A DNA stretch of 8,139 bases from JALENY01 sp036310185 (GTDB lineage: Bacteria; Bacillota; Clostridia; Lachnospirales; Lachnospiraceae), in the NCBI GenBank assembly GCA_036310185.1, contig JAXJSH010000040.1, forward strand, positions 1 through 8,139, in the 5' to 3' direction. Shown piece by piece: positions 1-6,009 of this stretch. The position numbers and the translations under genes were made by a program. Under the pieces are notes generated by a model. The model did not search any database, was not told where the DNA came from, and saw nothing but the letters and a program-made list of their open reading frames with translations. Within the stretch, counting starts at the first letter, position 1. Every line of letters begins with the position of its first letter.

Positions 1-45
1 AACAGGAAGTTTTAGCTGCCAGTTTCTTCTACAACAAACATAAAC

Positions 46-85
46 CAGCGTCTAGAATCCTCGAAACGGGAAATTCCAGACGCTG
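46..85 (-). terminator. Probable rho-independent terminator after the mini-OadG gene
   Basis: Positions 46-58 and 73-85 form a 13-bp inverted repeat with one mismatch (arms beginning CAGCGTCT and ending AGACGCTG) around a 14-nt loop. On the minus strand the hairpin is followed by a T-rich but interrupted run (GTTTATGTTTGTTG). It lies about 80 nt past the stop of the small OadG-like gene, which is where the oadB-oadG transcript would end. The interrupted T-tract keeps confidence moderate. Confidence 0.6.
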
Positions 86-165
86 TAATTTATCATAAAA
101 TCTTAAATTGGATCTCTATAATCTGCAGAAAGCAGATTTTCGCACCCCTGCCATTCCTAAAAATA

Positions 166-309
166 CTATTTCTTGCTGCCTTTTTTTCCGATTTTCCCAA
201 GCACATATACAATCGCCATGATAATCAGTACCGTTACAAAAATACCGGCCATTCCTTTCAGCATAATTTCAAGTGATATCATTACATTATTTGCAGTCAT
301 TGAACTCAT
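166..309 (-). CDS. OadG-related small membrane subunit of a Na+-translocating decarboxylase
   Basis: A 47-residue peptide beginning MSSMTANN. It has one hydrophobic membrane segment at about residues 20-40 and a strongly basic tail (GKIGKKGSKK), so the C-terminus should be cytoplasmic. Short single-span proteins of this kind are found beside OadB-type beta subunits. In the classic oxaloacetate decarboxylase, the gamma subunit OadG anchors and assembles the alpha subunit on beta, but it is about 80 residues or more with a soluble tail, which is missing here. The start is chosen because AGGAGG (318-323) sits 8 nt upstream of this ATG. A longer reading from 399 has no ribosome binding site and a charged, unconvincing N-terminus. 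The gene lies 204 nt downstream of the beta subunit on the same strand, which supports the role. The stop is TAG. The assignment rests on context, size and topology rather than on catalytic motifs. Confidence 0.75.
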   Translation of the reverse strand: MSSMTANNVMISLEIMLKGMAGIFVTVLIIMAIVYVLGKIGKKGSKK

Positions 310-513
310 AAATCTTTCCTCCTGTTCTACCGGGCGTCTTTTTGTGGTTACATTTTTCCGGATATATTCTATATCAGTTCTATTCTTTAGCAGCTGCATT
401 TTTACAAGCTGTATTCTTTGCTGACTATATACATTACTGGCCGTATCCTTTAATGGACATATTCTTTAATCCTTGTATCTTCATTGTCTGCATGTTCTGC
501 AATCTATACCTAA
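310..513 (-). other. 204-nt intergenic spacer between the beta subunit and the mini-OadG
   Basis: No convincing gene is seen here apart from the mini-OadG ribosome binding site at its left end. It is AT-rich and holds several copies of an octamer (plus strand TATTCTTT at 381-388, 412-419 and 460-467, with one-base variants at 365-372 and 444-451). Their spacing is near multiples of 16 nt. I see no strong terminator or promoter, so the two genes are probably co-transcribed across it. The gap is long for a two-gene operon in this kind of genome. Confidence 0.5.
318..323 (-). promoter_or_regulatory. Ribosome binding site deciding the mini-OadG start
   Basis: A perfect AGGAGG on the minus strand, 8 nt before the ATG at 309. 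It fixes the start and argues against the 30-residue longer reading from 399. Confidence 0.85.
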
Positions 514-1650
514 TCAAAGAAAACTGGATACAAGACTGATCACAAGTCCGCCAGCAACTGCCGATGCAATCTGTCCAGCCACATTTGCCCCGGCTGCATG
601 CATCAAAATCACATTGCCCGGATCTTCCTCCATGGCCATCTTCTGCACCACTCTGGAGGACATGGGAAATGCGGAAATACCGGCAGCCCCAACCATAGGA
701 TTAATCTTCTCTTTTGAAAAGAGGTTCATGAATTTTGCAAGAAGCACACCACCGATTGTGTCAACCACAAACGCAAACATACCGATCACCATGATCAGGA
801 TGGTGTCAACTGTTACAAAACGGTCTGCCTGCATACTGAATGAAATCGTAATACCAAGCAGCAAAGTAATCAGATTTGTCAATGTATTTTGTGCTGTATC
901 AGACATGGTACTTAAAACACCGCACTCGCGAATCAGATTTCCCAACATCAGAAATCCAACCAGTCCCGCAGCTGACGGTGCAACAAAACCGACTACCACA
1001 GAAACAACAATCGGAAAAGCAATTCGCGCCGTTTTGCTTACTGAAGCTGGTTCGTATTTCATCCTGATTTTCCGCTCATTTTTCGTTGTGACCAGCTTAA
1101 TCGCAAAGGGCTGTATTACAGGGACAAGCGCCATATACGAGTAAGCCGCCACGGCAATGGGACCGATATAGTTCGACTTTAGAATCTGGGATACTAAAAT
1201 AGAGGTGGGTCCATCCGCCGCACCGATGATTCCGATGGACACCGCATCCTTCAGATCAAATCCAAGGGCTGCCGCCAGCACGATCGCCGCAAAAATACCA
1301 AACTGTGCTGCAGCACCAAAAAGGAACATTTTCGGATTGGCAAGAAGCGGACCGAAATCAATCATTGCGCCAATTCCAATAAACAAAAGGATTGGCATAA
1401 CTTCTGCCGCCTCAATTCCCACATCAAACAGCCATTGAATAATACCATTGGTTTCACCAACCCCTTCCAGATACTGATTCAGAACACCTGTATTCGGAAG
1501 ATTGACAAGAATCGCTCCAAATCCCATGGGCAGCAGCAATGCCGGTTCATATTGCTTCTTAATCGCCAGCCAAATCAAAGCGATTCCAATCACGTACATC
1601 ACACATTGCTGCCAGGTTACAGACATCAAACCATCAATTAAAAAACTCAT
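514..1650 (-). CDS. Sodium ion-translocating decarboxylase subunit beta (OadB/GcdB/MmdB family)
   Basis: A 378-residue polytopic membrane protein, the normal length for the family. It is the channel subunit of a biotin-dependent Na+ pump: decarboxylation of carboxybiotin on the partner subunits drives Na+ outward. Visible signatures are GAADGPTS with Asp146, Tyr172 in AAYSYMALVPVIQP, and NPMVGAAGISAFPMSSR with Asn317, Gly321, Ser326 and Arg333. These match in spacing the Na+-pathway residues known from Klebsiella OadB (D203, Y229, N373, G377, S382, R389), so it looks functional. The ATG at 1650 has AGGAG 7 nt upstream; a GTG at 1665 would overlap that site and is less likely. A strong promoter lies just upstream. 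The substrate (oxaloacetate, methylmalonyl-CoA, glutaconyl-CoA or malonate) cannot be read from beta alone, and no alpha or biotin-carrier gene is in the window. Confidence 0.95.
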   Translation of the reverse strand: MSFLIDGLMSVTWQQCVMYVIGIALIWLAIKKQYEPALLLPMGFGAILVNLPNTGVLNQYLEGVGETNGIIQWLFDVGIEAAEVMPILLFIGIGAMIDFGPLLANPKMFLFGAAAQFGIFAAIVLAAALGFDLKDAVSIGIIGAADGPTSILVSQILKSNYIGPIAVAAYSYMALVPVIQPFAIKLVTTKNERKIRMKYEPASVSKTARIAFPIVVSVVVGFVAPSAAGLVGFLMLGNLIRECGVLSTMSDTAQNTLTNLITLLLGITISFSMQADRFVTVDTILIMVIGMFAFVVDTIGGVLLAKFMNLFSKEKINPMVGAAGISAFPMSSRVVQKMAMEEDPGNVILMHAAGANVAGQIASAVAGGLVISLVSSFL

Positions 1651-1657
1651 ACTTCCA

Positions 1658-1662
1658 CTCCT
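1658..1662 (-). promoter_or_regulatory. Ribosome binding site deciding the beta-subunit start
   Basis: AGGAG on the minus strand, 7 nt before the ATG at 1650. The in-frame GTG at 1665 sits next to it and could not use it. Confidence 0.75.
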
Positions 1663-1682
1663 CACCTTATCCTTTTTATGTC

Positions 1683-1711
1683 TTTACAACATCACTTTCA
1701 TTTCCTGTCAA
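1683..1711 (-). promoter_or_regulatory. Sigma-A-type promoter for the decarboxylase beta gene
   Basis: On the minus strand, a perfect -35 TTGACA (1711-1706), a 17-nt spacer, and a -10 TGTAAA (1688-1683) preceded by an extended -10 TG. Transcription should begin near 1676, leaving a leader of about 25 nt before the ATG at 1650. It indicates that the beta/mini-OadG unit is transcribed separately from the upstream ATPase, although read-through is possible because no clear terminator separates them. Confidence 0.7.
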
Positions 1712-1780
1712 CCAAATTATTCATTTCTCAAATCCCATTGGATTCTACAAATCTCCATTCTGTTTATAATGAAACAGAAC

Positions 1781-4390
1781 CTATCTTTTTATGAAATCTT
1801 TGATCACTTTCACAAGCTGTATCACTGCCGTCGGGATCACAGCAAGAAGATAAATCATACCAACCTGATTACCGGTAAGCGCCGTTACAGAAAACAGCTT
1901 CTGCAAAAATGGTACAAACAGTACAAGATTTAAAAGTATCATACCTATCGCAAACGCCCCAAGACTTGCCCAGTTCCCTTTAAACCTGATTTTGAAAATC
2001 GAATGCTCACTTCTGCAGTTAAATCCATGGAACAGTCTGGAAGCAGTCAGTGCTGCAAAGGCCATGGTACTGGCCAGCGCCGCATCCCCCTGGCGCAGAC
2101 CCAAATGAAATGCAGCCATGGTACACACAGCGATCAAAGCCCCCTGTGACAAAATCCGTGCCATAAAATCTTTTGTCAGAATACCTTCTTTCGGATCACG
2201 CGGTTTCTTCGATAAAAGTCCCTTTTCCGCAGGTTCCATACCAATGGCAATAGCCGGAAGTGAATCCGTCAAAAGATTGATAAACAGCAGATGTACCGCT
2301 TCAAACGGAACCGGCAGGGCCATGACCGAGGTATAAAGCACAGCGAAAATACCCGCCATATTTCCGGATAACAGGAACTGAATCGCATTTTTGATATTGC
2401 GGTAAACATTACGTCCGTTGGCAACTGCTTTGATAATCGTGGCAAAATTGTCATCTGTAAGAATCATGGCCGCAGCATCTTTTGATACTTCCGTTCCGGT
2501 GATTCCCATAGCCACACCGATATCTGCCTTTTTCAGCGCCGGTGCATCGTTGACACCGTCACCAGTCATGGCAACCACATTTCCTTTTCTCTGCCATGCA
2601 TCAACAATCCGTATTTTATTTTCCGGTGAAACACGGGCATATACCGATATCTTTTCGATATTCTGGTCCAGTTCGTCGTCCGTCATGGCATCCAGTTCCA
2701 CACCGGTCACTGCTTTATCTCCATCTTCAAAAATGCCGATCTGTTTCGCAATTGCGGTGGCGGTAATCTTATGGTCACCGGTAATCATAACCGGCTGAAT
2801 TCCTGCACGTTTTGCATCTGCAACCGCTTCTTTTGACTCCTCCCTCGGCGGATCCATCATGGAAATCAGACCCAGGAAGATATAATCACGCTCATCATCC
2901 AGATCCAGCGCATCCTCTTCTTCTACCTCACGATATGCAAAAGAAAGAACACGAAGACCATTTTCGGAAAAATGAAGATTCTGTTCCAGAATAGCCTCTT
3001 TGTCCGCTTCTGTGATCGGCTGAATCCCTTCGGATGTACGAATGCTTACGGTTCGATCCAGAAGCACGTCCAGCGCACCTTTTGTCAGAAGAGTCGGTAC
3101 TCCGTGAAGACGGTATTTTGTGGTCATCAGTTTCCGGTCTGAATCAAACGGAAGTTCCTCCAGACGGTGCATAATATCACGAATCGCTTCGTCCGGAAGT
3201 TCGATTTTCCGAACCATTTCAATCAATGAATACTCCGTGGGATCTCCAATTCCTTTTCCATCCACGATTGCAGAATCATTTGTCAGCACCGCATCGTATA
3301 AAAGATATCGATGAAGCTGATCATGAAGATCCAGCTGTTCCGGTTTTATCACCTGGCCATCTATATAAATATCCTGAACGGTCATTTTGTTCTGTGTCAG
3401 AGTACCTGTTTTATCCGAACAGATAACAGACACGCATCCAAGACTTTCCACTGCTTTCAGCTCTTTGATTATGGCATGCTCTTTTGCCATTTTCTGTGTT
3501 CCCATGGCCTGAACGATCGTAACAATTGAACTTAAAGCTTCCGGAATGGCAGCTACCGCAAGAGCCACTGCAAACATAAGTGAGTCTAATATGGGCATGT
3601 CCCGATACAGACTCAAAGCAAACACAACCACACAGATTGCCATGATCACCATGGCCAGTCTGCTGCTGAACTGATCAAGACTCTTTTGAAGAGGTGTCTT
3701 TTTCTCCCTGGTCGCATTCATAAGGGATGCGATCTTACCGATTTCTGTGTCCATGCCGGTTCCGGTCACGACCACAGTCGCCCTTCCATATGTCACAAGG
3801 CTGCTGGAATAGACCATATTGATGCGGTCTGCCAGCGGAACATCCTGCTCTTTGATCTCGCAGTCCTTTTTCTCCACATTGGCAGACTCACCGGTCAGCG
3901 AACTCTCATTTACCTGCAGAGAAAAACTTTCAAGAATCCTTCCGTCAGCAGCGACCATATCTCCCGCTTCCAAAAGAAGAATATCACCCGGCACGATTTC
4001 CGTGGAAGGTACTTCTATTTTCGCCCCACCGCGCATTACTTTTGCACTTGGGGATGAAAGCGATTTCAGACTTTCCAGTGATTTTTCCGCTTTTTTGTGC
4101 TGAACCGTTCCCAAAATCGCATTCAGTACAATAACGGCAATAATAACAATTGTACTTTCTGCATTGCCGGAAATCATGGATATTACAGCTGCTACAATCA
4201 GGATAATGACCAATAGATCTGCAAACTGGGAAAGAAAAACCTGAAGTGTGCTCTTTTTCTTTCCTTCCTGCAAAACATTCGGTCCCTTTTCCTCAAGTAT
4301 CATGGCGGCCTGTTCCTGACTCAGGCCGCTTTCCGAGGTGCCCAGCTTATCCAGTATCCAGGCCTTTTTCTGTTGATGCCAATCGTTCAT
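1781..4390 (-). CDS. P2-type cation-translocating ATPase, probable Mn2+ (or Ca2+) exporter under riboswitch control
   Basis: An 869-residue P-type ATPase with the whole catalytic core in order: actuator TGES (166-169), transmembrane PEAL (283-286), phosphorylation site DKTGT with Asp326, nucleotide-site KGA (437-439), TGD (537-539) and GDGVND (610-615). Four N-terminal and six C-terminal membrane spans fit the P2 (SERCA/PMCA-like) class. Of the residues that bind Ca2+ in SERCA, those of site II seem kept (Glu284, Asn705, Asp709). The site I glutamate of TM5 is replaced (N677-M-A-G680), so one ion per cycle is expected. The start at 4390 has AGGAGG 8 nt upstream. The leader carries a yybP-ykoY riboswitch, which is known to control Mn2+ exporters, including P-type ATPases such as Lactococcus YoaB and pneumococcal MgtA. 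From that I infer Mn2+ efflux from the cytoplasm; Ca2+ transport remains possible. Sequence-only annotation would call it a calcium ATPase. Confidence 0.95.
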   Translation of the reverse strand: MNDWHQQKKAWILDKLGTSESGLSQEQAAMILEEKGPNVLQEGKKKSTLQVFLSQFADLLVIILIVAAVISMISGNAESTIVIIAVIVLNAILGTVQHKKAEKSLESLKSLSSPSAKVMRGGAKIEVPSTEIVPGDILLLEAGDMVAADGRILESFSLQVNESSLTGESANVEKKDCEIKEQDVPLADRINMVYSSSLVTYGRATVVVTGTGMDTEIGKIASLMNATREKKTPLQKSLDQFSSRLAMVIMAICVVVFALSLYRDMPILDSLMFAVALAVAAIPEALSSIVTIVQAMGTQKMAKEHAIIKELKAVESLGCVSVICSDKTGTLTQNKMTVQDIYIDGQVIKPEQLDLHDQLHRYLLYDAVLTNDSAIVDGKGIGDPTEYSLIEMVRKIELPDEAIRDIMHRLEELPFDSDRKLMTTKYRLHGVPTLLTKGALDVLLDRTVSIRTSEGIQPITEADKEAILEQNLHFSENGLRVLSFAYREVEEEDALDLDDERDYIFLGLISMMDPPREESKEAVADAKRAGIQPVMITGDHKITATAIAKQIGIFEDGDKAVTGVELDAMTDDELDQNIEKISVYARVSPENKIRIVDAWQRKGNVVAMTGDGVNDAPALKKADIGVAMGITGTEVSKDAAAMILTDDNFATIIKAVANGRNVYRNIKNAIQFLLSGNMAGIFAVLYTSVMALPVPFEAVHLLFINLLTDSLPAIAIGMEPAEKGLLSKKPRDPKEGILTKDFMARILSQGALIAVCTMAAFHLGLRQGDAALASTMAFAALTASRLFHGFNCRSEHSIFKIRFKGNWASLGAFAIGMILLNLVLFVPFLQKLFSVTALTGNQVGMIYLLAVIPTAVIQLVKVIKDFIKR

Positions 4391-4626
4391 TCTTATGTCC
4401 TCCTTCTAACCAATCAAATCCGGTTTTCCTATATAAAATGGAATCTGCTTCAAACATTGTAATTCTCTTCTGACAGCTATGCTATCCAGAAGATATCATT
4501 CACAAAATGCCAGAATACATTTATTCATTAAAACCCAAAATTGGGGCTGGTCATTTTATTCATGACGCTGTTATCAGCTATGAACGCATATGCGTTCGCA
4601 CCTTCTGAACAGTTACATTTTATGAA
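4391..4626 (-). other. Post-terminator part of the ATPase 5' leader, rich in small hairpins
   Basis: This stretch lies between the riboswitch terminator and the ATPase start and encodes no credible protein. It holds a perfect 16-bp palindrome GAACGCATATGCGTTC (4582-4597), a GCTG/CAGC hairpin with a 4-nt loop (4567-4578), a CCCAA-AA-TTGGG dyad (4534-4545) and a CTTCTG/CAGAAG stem with further inner pairing (4467-4492). None is followed by a T-run, so they are not terminators. The ATPase ribosome binding site is at 4399-4404. About 236 nt is longer than needed to join a riboswitch terminator to its gene. Confidence 0.5.
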
Positions 4627-4688
4627 ACAAAAAAGACTTTTGATGTATTATAATAAGCATTTTCCATGCTCTAATACATCAAAAGTCT
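4627..4688 (-). terminator. Riboswitch-controlled intrinsic terminator (expression platform)
   Basis: Positions 4672-4688 and 4634-4650 form a perfect 17-bp inverted repeat. The 21-nt loop has its own 5-bp inner stem (4656-4660 with 4666-4670). On the minus strand it ends in TTTTTTGTTT. The first-transcribed arm (4688 to 4672) contains the 3' strand of aptamer stem P1 (4685-4678), so aptamer and terminator cannot both form. This is the usual logic for a ligand-ON switch: Mn2+ holds P1, the terminator is blocked and the ATPase is transcribed. It may also stop read-through from the upstream hydrolase. Confidence 0.93.
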
Positions 4689-4770
4689 CGTAACCGGATC
4701 CGGCATGTGCCACCAGGCAGATCATTCTGCCGCGAATGTTGACAGCACATTAAAACTACTCCCCTTTAAT
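4678..4770 (-). ncRNA. yybP-ykoY: yybP-ykoY (Mn2+) riboswitch aptamer
   Basis: On the minus strand the hallmark GGGGAGUAG (4764-4756) follows P1 strand AUUAAAGG (4770-4763), which pairs through two G-U wobbles with CUUUUGAU (4685-4678). Next come stem AUGUGC/GCACAU (4750-4745 with 4710-4705), the conserved loop CUGUCAACAUUCG (4745-4733), hairpin GGCAGA-AUGA-UCUGCC (4731-4716), loop UGGUG, a short CCG/CGG hairpin (4703-4694), and the 3' element UUACGAGAC (4693-4685) just before P1 closes. Order and conserved bases match the yybP-ykoY elements I know, such as the Lactococcus example with GUCAAUUCG and UUAGCAAGAC. The family binds Mn2+ and activates Mn2+ efflux genes. It sits behind a strong promoter and ahead of a P-type ATPase, which is a known target type. 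Confidence 0.93.
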
Positions 4771-4790
4771 CGAAGTATTCAGTTTTTATT

Positions 4791-4819
4791 AATATAATTT
4801 AAACTCCAGAAAATGTCAA
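4791..4819 (-). promoter_or_regulatory. Promoter of the riboswitch-ATPase transcript
   Basis: On the minus strand, -35 TTGACA (4819-4814), a 17-nt spacer and -10 TATATT (4796-4791, five of six consensus bases). Transcription should start near 4784, about 14 nt before the riboswitch P1 stem, giving a leader of about 390 nt. The near-consensus strength fits a constitutive promoter whose output is set by the riboswitch. Confidence 0.85.
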
Positions 4820-4876
4820 CCCCGTTATTCCACCGGGACAGAGAAGCAGCCTTAACAGCAAGGACACATTTTCACA

Positions 4877-5644
4877 TCAGATTCTCTCGATAAATCCCTT
4901 AATTCTTTCAGAAACTGCTTCCGTATCTTCAAATATCAGCGCATGTCCGCCATACGGTACCATCAGCAGCTGACTGTTCTTGATCTGTTTCCATGTTTCA
5001 ACTGCAGCACTCGGTAATACGATCGTATCTTCGCATCCCTGCACTAACAGGGTCGGGCATTCAATCTCATTTGCCTGATCAATGCGGTCATAAGCATTTG
5101 AGATCATCAGATCATTAAATCCAATTTCATTCTTTACGCTGGTATCCAGGAATCTGTTTTTGATTTTGGTTTTTTCCGCTTCATCCACCATACTTCCAAA
5201 CAGGAAATCTAAGATAGCTTCTGTCTGAAAAGCTTCCACAGGCATACCTTTCATCTGATCTACTGCCGGAGTATGATGTTTCAGATCCGCACCACTGCCT
5301 AAAAAAACGATAGCATCTGTTTTTGTTTTCTTCCGCAATGCGATTTCATAAGTAATTGCTCCGCCCATGGAGTAACCTAAGATAACCACTTTTCCCTGTA
5401 CAACTTTGGTTTCTTTCAGGCTTTCAATCGTCTCTTCCACATCTTTTGCGATGTCAGTTATACATGTGGGAAGTTCTCCTCCTGACTTTCCGTGTGCGGT
5501 CAAATCAAAACAAATACAGTTATATTCTCCGAATTTTTCTGCTAACGGAAACATTCCTTCCTTTGTCATAGTGGATCCATGTAAAAATACCAATGTAACC
5601 TCACTATCCTTATTTCCCATCTGTTCATACACTAAATTTTCCAT
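4877..5644 (-). CDS. Alpha/beta hydrolase, substrate unknown
   Basis: A 255-residue soluble protein of the alpha/beta-hydrolase fold, close to the usual size and with no signal peptide, so cytoplasmic. It shows an oxyanion-type FLHGS (20-24), nucleophile elbow GYSMGG with Ser92, acid Asp206 in QGCED, and His234 in YGGHALIF. The triad is complete and in the expected order, with a cap-like insert around residues 120-190. It resembles small esterases, lipases or acyl hydrolases, and I cannot name the substrate. The start at 5644 (MENLVYEQ) is chosen because AAGGAG (5655-5660) lies 10 nt upstream. An in-frame ATG at 5665 would place that site inside the coding sequence and has no site of its own. 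It appears to be a single-gene unit between the aminotransferase terminator and the riboswitch promoter, with no strong terminator of its own. Confidence 0.92.
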   Translation of the reverse strand: MENLVYEQMGNKDSEVTLVFLHGSTMTKEGMFPLAEKFGEYNCICFDLTAHGKSGGELPTCITDIAKDVEETIESLKETKVVQGKVVILGYSMGGAITYEIALRKKTKTDAIVFLGSGADLKHHTPAVDQMKGMPVEAFQTEAILDFLFGSMVDEAEKTKIKNRFLDTSVKNEIGFNDLMISNAYDRIDQANEIECPTLLVQGCEDTIVLPSAAVETWKQIKNSQLLMVPYGGHALIFEDTEAVSERIKGFIERI

Positions 5645-5654
5645 CGCAATACAT

Positions 5655-5660
5655 CTCCTT
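5655..5660 (-). promoter_or_regulatory. Ribosome binding site deciding the hydrolase start
   Basis: AAGGAG on the minus strand, 10 nt before the ATG at 5644. The spacing is slightly long. It lies within the first codons of the alternative reading from 5665, so the shorter start is preferred. Confidence 0.65.
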
Positions 5661-5677
5661 TTCATTTTGTAATAAAT

Positions 5678-5705
5678 TTTATAGTTCTGCGCACATCACT
5701 GCAAA
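5678..5705 (-). promoter_or_regulatory. Possible promoter for the hydrolase
   Basis: On the minus strand, -10 TATAAA (5683-5678), a 16-nt spacer and a weak -35 TTTGCA (5705-5700). It is the closest reasonable match upstream of the hydrolase. An alternative further up has -35 TTGACG (5820-5815) and a poor -10 TGCAAT (5797-5792). The choice is uncertain. Confidence 0.35.
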
Positions 5706-5879
5706 ACTTATAAATCACGCTCTGAATTTCACAGAAAAATTTATTGGGCCAATGGCATTTTCAACAATAAATATTCAAAATTCATGATCCAATTGCAACA
5801 AACCACCAATTGTACGTCAAGCAAATTATAAATTCCCCCCTTTTATTCCATTCTTATTACAGATAAACCTGGATAAATC
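5706..5879. other. AT-rich intergenic region upstream of the hydrolase
   Basis: No gene is seen here. It contains a direct repeat CCAATTG (5789-5795 and 5806-5812, 17 bp apart) overlapping the alternative hydrolase promoter, and a perfect TATAAT on the minus strand (5830-5825) without a matching -35. With the terminator to its right it fills the 5666-6009 gap between genes. Confidence 0.45.
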
Positions 5880-5938
5880 AAAAAGTCATATCCATGGGAT
5901 AAGAAATTTTCCATTCTTACCTCAGAATATGACTTTTT
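5880..5938 (-). terminator. Rho-independent terminator after the aminotransferase
   Basis: Arms AAAAAGTCATAT (5880-5891) and ATATGACTTTTT (5927-5938) are perfectly complementary over 12 bp. Further inner pairing of TAAGAA with TTCTTA lies within the loop. On the minus strand the hairpin ends in a T-run (GACTTTTTGATTT), about 70 nt past the aminotransferase stop. The plus strand also ends in TTTTTATTTT, so it could act in both directions. Confidence 0.85.
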
Positions 5939-6009
5939 ATTTTCCCGTCAAACTAAATATTTGCTAAGATGAAATCCTTACCAAGAAGACAGATGGTTAT
6001 GTAATGTTA

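Noticed and set aside
310..399. 30-residue N-terminal extension of the mini-OadG from an ATG at 399
   Set aside because: There is no ribosome binding site before 399, while a perfect AGGAGG precedes the ATG at 309.
473..1144. 223-residue open reading frame on the plus strand opposite the decarboxylase beta gene, and many shorter plus-strand frames elsewhere
   Set aside because: These are antisense to well-supported minus-strand genes, lack recognisable domains and good ribosome binding sites, and have compositions typical of reversed membrane-protein codons.
1651..1665. GTG start five codons upstream of the beta-subunit ATG
   Set aside because: It abuts the AGGAG that serves the ATG at 1650, and the extra residues are not family-like.
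1758..1779. Perfect 8-bp TTCTGTTT/AAACAGAA hairpin just after the ATPase stop, considered as a terminator
   Set aside because: The stem is AT-rich and no T-run follows on the minus strand (TGGAGATTTG), so termination would be weak.
4405..4470. Possible second promoter near TATATA directly upstream of the ATPase
   Set aside because: No -35 with acceptable match and spacing was found. The TTGACA/TATATT promoter ahead of the riboswitch is far better.
4528..4563. Eleven-codon upstream reading frame (MNKMTSPNFGF) in the ATPase leader, considered as a leader peptide
   Set aside because: No ribosome binding site precedes it and there is no informative codon run. It looks like chance.
4694..4703. 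CCGGATCCGG palindrome as a protein operator
   Set aside because: It is better explained as the short hairpin inside the yybP-ykoY aptamer.
5645..5665. Longer hydrolase start at the ATG at 5665
   Set aside because: It would translate the AAGGAG ribosome binding site as codons and has no site of its own upstream.
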